Assembly: GCA_027924645.1 (NCBI GenBank)
Contig: BSBN01001363.1
Coordinates: forward strand, 868,001-932,000
DNA length: 64,000 nucleotides
Reading direction: 5' to 3'
Source: Cunninghamia lanceolata
Lineage: Eukaryota > Streptophyta > Pinopsida > Cupressales > Cupressaceae
Shown here: one piece after another, positions 62,156 to 64,000 of the stretch
Position numbering within the stretch: the first letter of the stretch is position 1
How the letters are laid out: each line of letters opens with the position of its first letter
Notes under the pieces: generated by a model
Database searches by the model: none
Told to the model about the DNA's origin: nothing
Seen by the model: only the letters and a program-made list of their open reading frames with translations
Program-made: the position numbers and the translations under genes

Positions 62156-64000
62156 TTGACTTACTCCTGGAAGTCGCAAACTAGGGTGGAAACATAACAC
62201 ATTATTACCAACATCAGAACTGATTCATTATATCAAAATAATATACACTAGTTTGCTTATGAAAATAATTTATCTCGAAAGGACATATACTTATATGGTC
62301 CATTTCAGACCTATCTTTTTAGCCTTTAATGTTACAATAATAACACAATTAAGACTTGCATTTCAAAAAATGATTCCATAGTACATCCACTCAAAATCCT
62401 TCAGTTTCTTTCAGAACAAAGAAAACATTACACCCACTTAATCCTAACTAGCAGAATTTCTCATATCAGAAACATATAAGGTATTCAATTTCAAATGCAT
62501 TACCATATCATTTTCTTTACCCTTAAATTACAATTCTCTTTCCAATACACTATTAAGAAATCAATACATCAAAATGCTACATTTCCATAAATCACAACAT
62601 AATTAGACCCACAAATCACACTAAATATCCATCTTTTATAAACAAGACATTCCTCTTTATTCATTTTACAACAATAAATCTCATGACATATTCAACCAAG
62701 ATCATGATTTTACACCTTTTAGAAGCATGTAAACACAATTGATCATTTTATAAGTACTATATTCACAATTTCACATACATTCTTCACATACACATAATTC
62801 ACATCACCGGGAATCACATCACAAGGCTACATAGGGGTCCATCTGGACACTGGGAAGCAACATACTAATCCATGATACATAATCCATGAGCCAAGAGCCA
62901 AAATCCATCTCACATAATCTATACCTCATAGGTAGTGGCTTGATGGTGTTAGGCCACACACACATGGTGAGACCATCCAAACAAGACTACAATGACCCAT
63001 CTCTTGTTGTATAAGGTAGTTAGCCTCCAAGAGATAGTCATCACACATAGGTGGGTAGTGGGTCCTAGCTGTGTAACAGCCTCACATACCCCCATCCTCA
63101 AGGCTCCCTGCGTCTGCTTCCTCGTATACACTCACCAAGTCTACCTCATATGTCCTTGGAGAGGAATCACAATACAACACATGGCCAACATCGAAAACAA
63201 TAAGGAAAAAAACTAGTTTAGCCACCAATGTCATAAGAAAGATCAAATAAAAATTCAATTTCAACAATAAAGTAGAAAAATGCACACATTTTTAATATTA
63301 AGTCAAATGTAACCACGAGGGTTACAACCAAATAGGATCACAAGGTGTGGCTAAACCATCACAATAAAAAAGAAACAAAGTGCCGGCCTTCACAATCAAT
63401 AGGAAATCATCAATAACCATAAAGAAAATATTTAATCTTTGAAAGTACACTGTACAACACTATGTGACTAGATACTAGCCACCAAATGAGGAAGGAGGGA
63501 ACAACGTCAAGCTATAGCAGTAGCCCTCATGTGGTGCGGAGTGAGCACGCCATCCACATGGCTCAAGGTGTACTCCTCGACTACACCCTACATCGCGTCA
63601 TCATGCGGCATGGACTAACTAAGTGGCCCACACACTCCTTGGCTGGCCACATGGAATGTGCACCTCGGCCACATCCCGCATCGTGTCTCAACACGGCATG
63701 GTCATACGCCAGCTGGAGAAGGCACGTATTGGCCGTATGCTGCATGGCAGTGTGTCTGTGGCTCCGCGGAAGTAGGCACGCACAGAACACACCCCGCATA
63801 GCGATACCTCATGGAGAAGGCACACGCAGGTACTCGCCGTAGCTAGAGGTATACATGGCTAGGACCTACTCATATGCTAACCGACCCAACACTATTGAAA
63901 GCAAACATGAGTATCCCTCTACAAGTGTGCAAGGCCCCATTACGCTCATCACACAAGTAGGCTATAACACAATCTCATAGTGCACCTTCACATGTCTATG
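62156..64000 (-). other. Internal 3' non-coding part of the LTR-5 element
   Basis: No gag-pol similarity on either strand. A GC-richer stretch at about 63486-63845 has loose repeats around CGGCATGG (near 63608 and 63691) and a GAGAAGGCACRY text (near 63715 and 63812). Open frames there lack family motifs and occur on both strands, so I do not call a gene. Its position upstream of the polypurine tract suggests the long 3' region of a gypsy element. Confidence 0.45.

Noticed and set aside
63486..63842. 118-codon open frame near the window end as a gene
   Set aside because: GC-rich imperfect repeats give open frames on both strands, there is no recognisable motif, and it lies antisense in the retroelement's non-coding region.

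Overview
The window is repeat-dominated DNA from a large plant nuclear genome, probably a gymnosperm. That assignment is inferred from nested LTR retrotransposons, very long LTRs and a plant-type LINE with RNase H. No intact host gene, tRNA or rRNA was found. Host genes appear only as broken fragments carried inside LTRs.

Layout. A decayed Ty3/gypsy element (G1) spans 2-26883. Its 5' LTR, primer site and gag-pol run from 2 to 6226. A Ty1/copia element (C1, minus strand, 6227-19233) sits in the last part of its pol, and its 3' LTR lies at 20199-26883. Both G1 and C1 are themselves interrupted by members of one family of giant LTR sequences (about 4.1-6 kb; ends TGTAGTGCCCC...GGGGCGTTACA). LTR-1 (8503-14476) splits the C1 reverse transcriptase. 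LTR-2 (21300-26624) splits the G1 3' LTR.

From 26884 to 57413 the background is a degenerate octanucleotide array (unit NNNAGAAT). It occurs as an inverted pair: arm A (26884-33501) and arm B (45668-57413). Both arms carry the same passengers: a 0.2-kb insert, a 337-bp LTR with a gypsy-type gag remnant, and a 1.2-kb unit. Between the arms lies giant LTR-3 (33502-45667, right end missing). LTR-3 contains a nearly full-length LINE (34366-40566, minus) and a 1.3-kb LTR-like insertion. Giant LTR-4 (48608-52723) lies inside arm B. Giant LTR-5 (57414-62138, minus) is followed by a polypurine tract and internal sequence to the window end, so it is the 3' LTR of an element that continues past the window. 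That tract is the main evidence that the whole family consists of LTRs.

The most unusual content is in the centres of the giant LTRs, which differ from copy to copy. LTR-1 carries an 807-nt open frame resembling the TFIIS-N domain of BAH/TFIIS (SUO-like) proteins, fused directly to a piece of a Rab escort protein gene. LTR-2 and LTR-3 carry antisense pentatricopeptide-repeat gene debris. LTR-4 has a different, unrecognised centre. The conserved outer parts hold a shared hairpin, a TATA-like promoter and a GGCCGGCGCC repeat cassette. This looks like a retrotransposon lineage that collects gene fragments inside its LTRs. No working gene system is expected here. The genes interact only as nested mobile elements and their decay.
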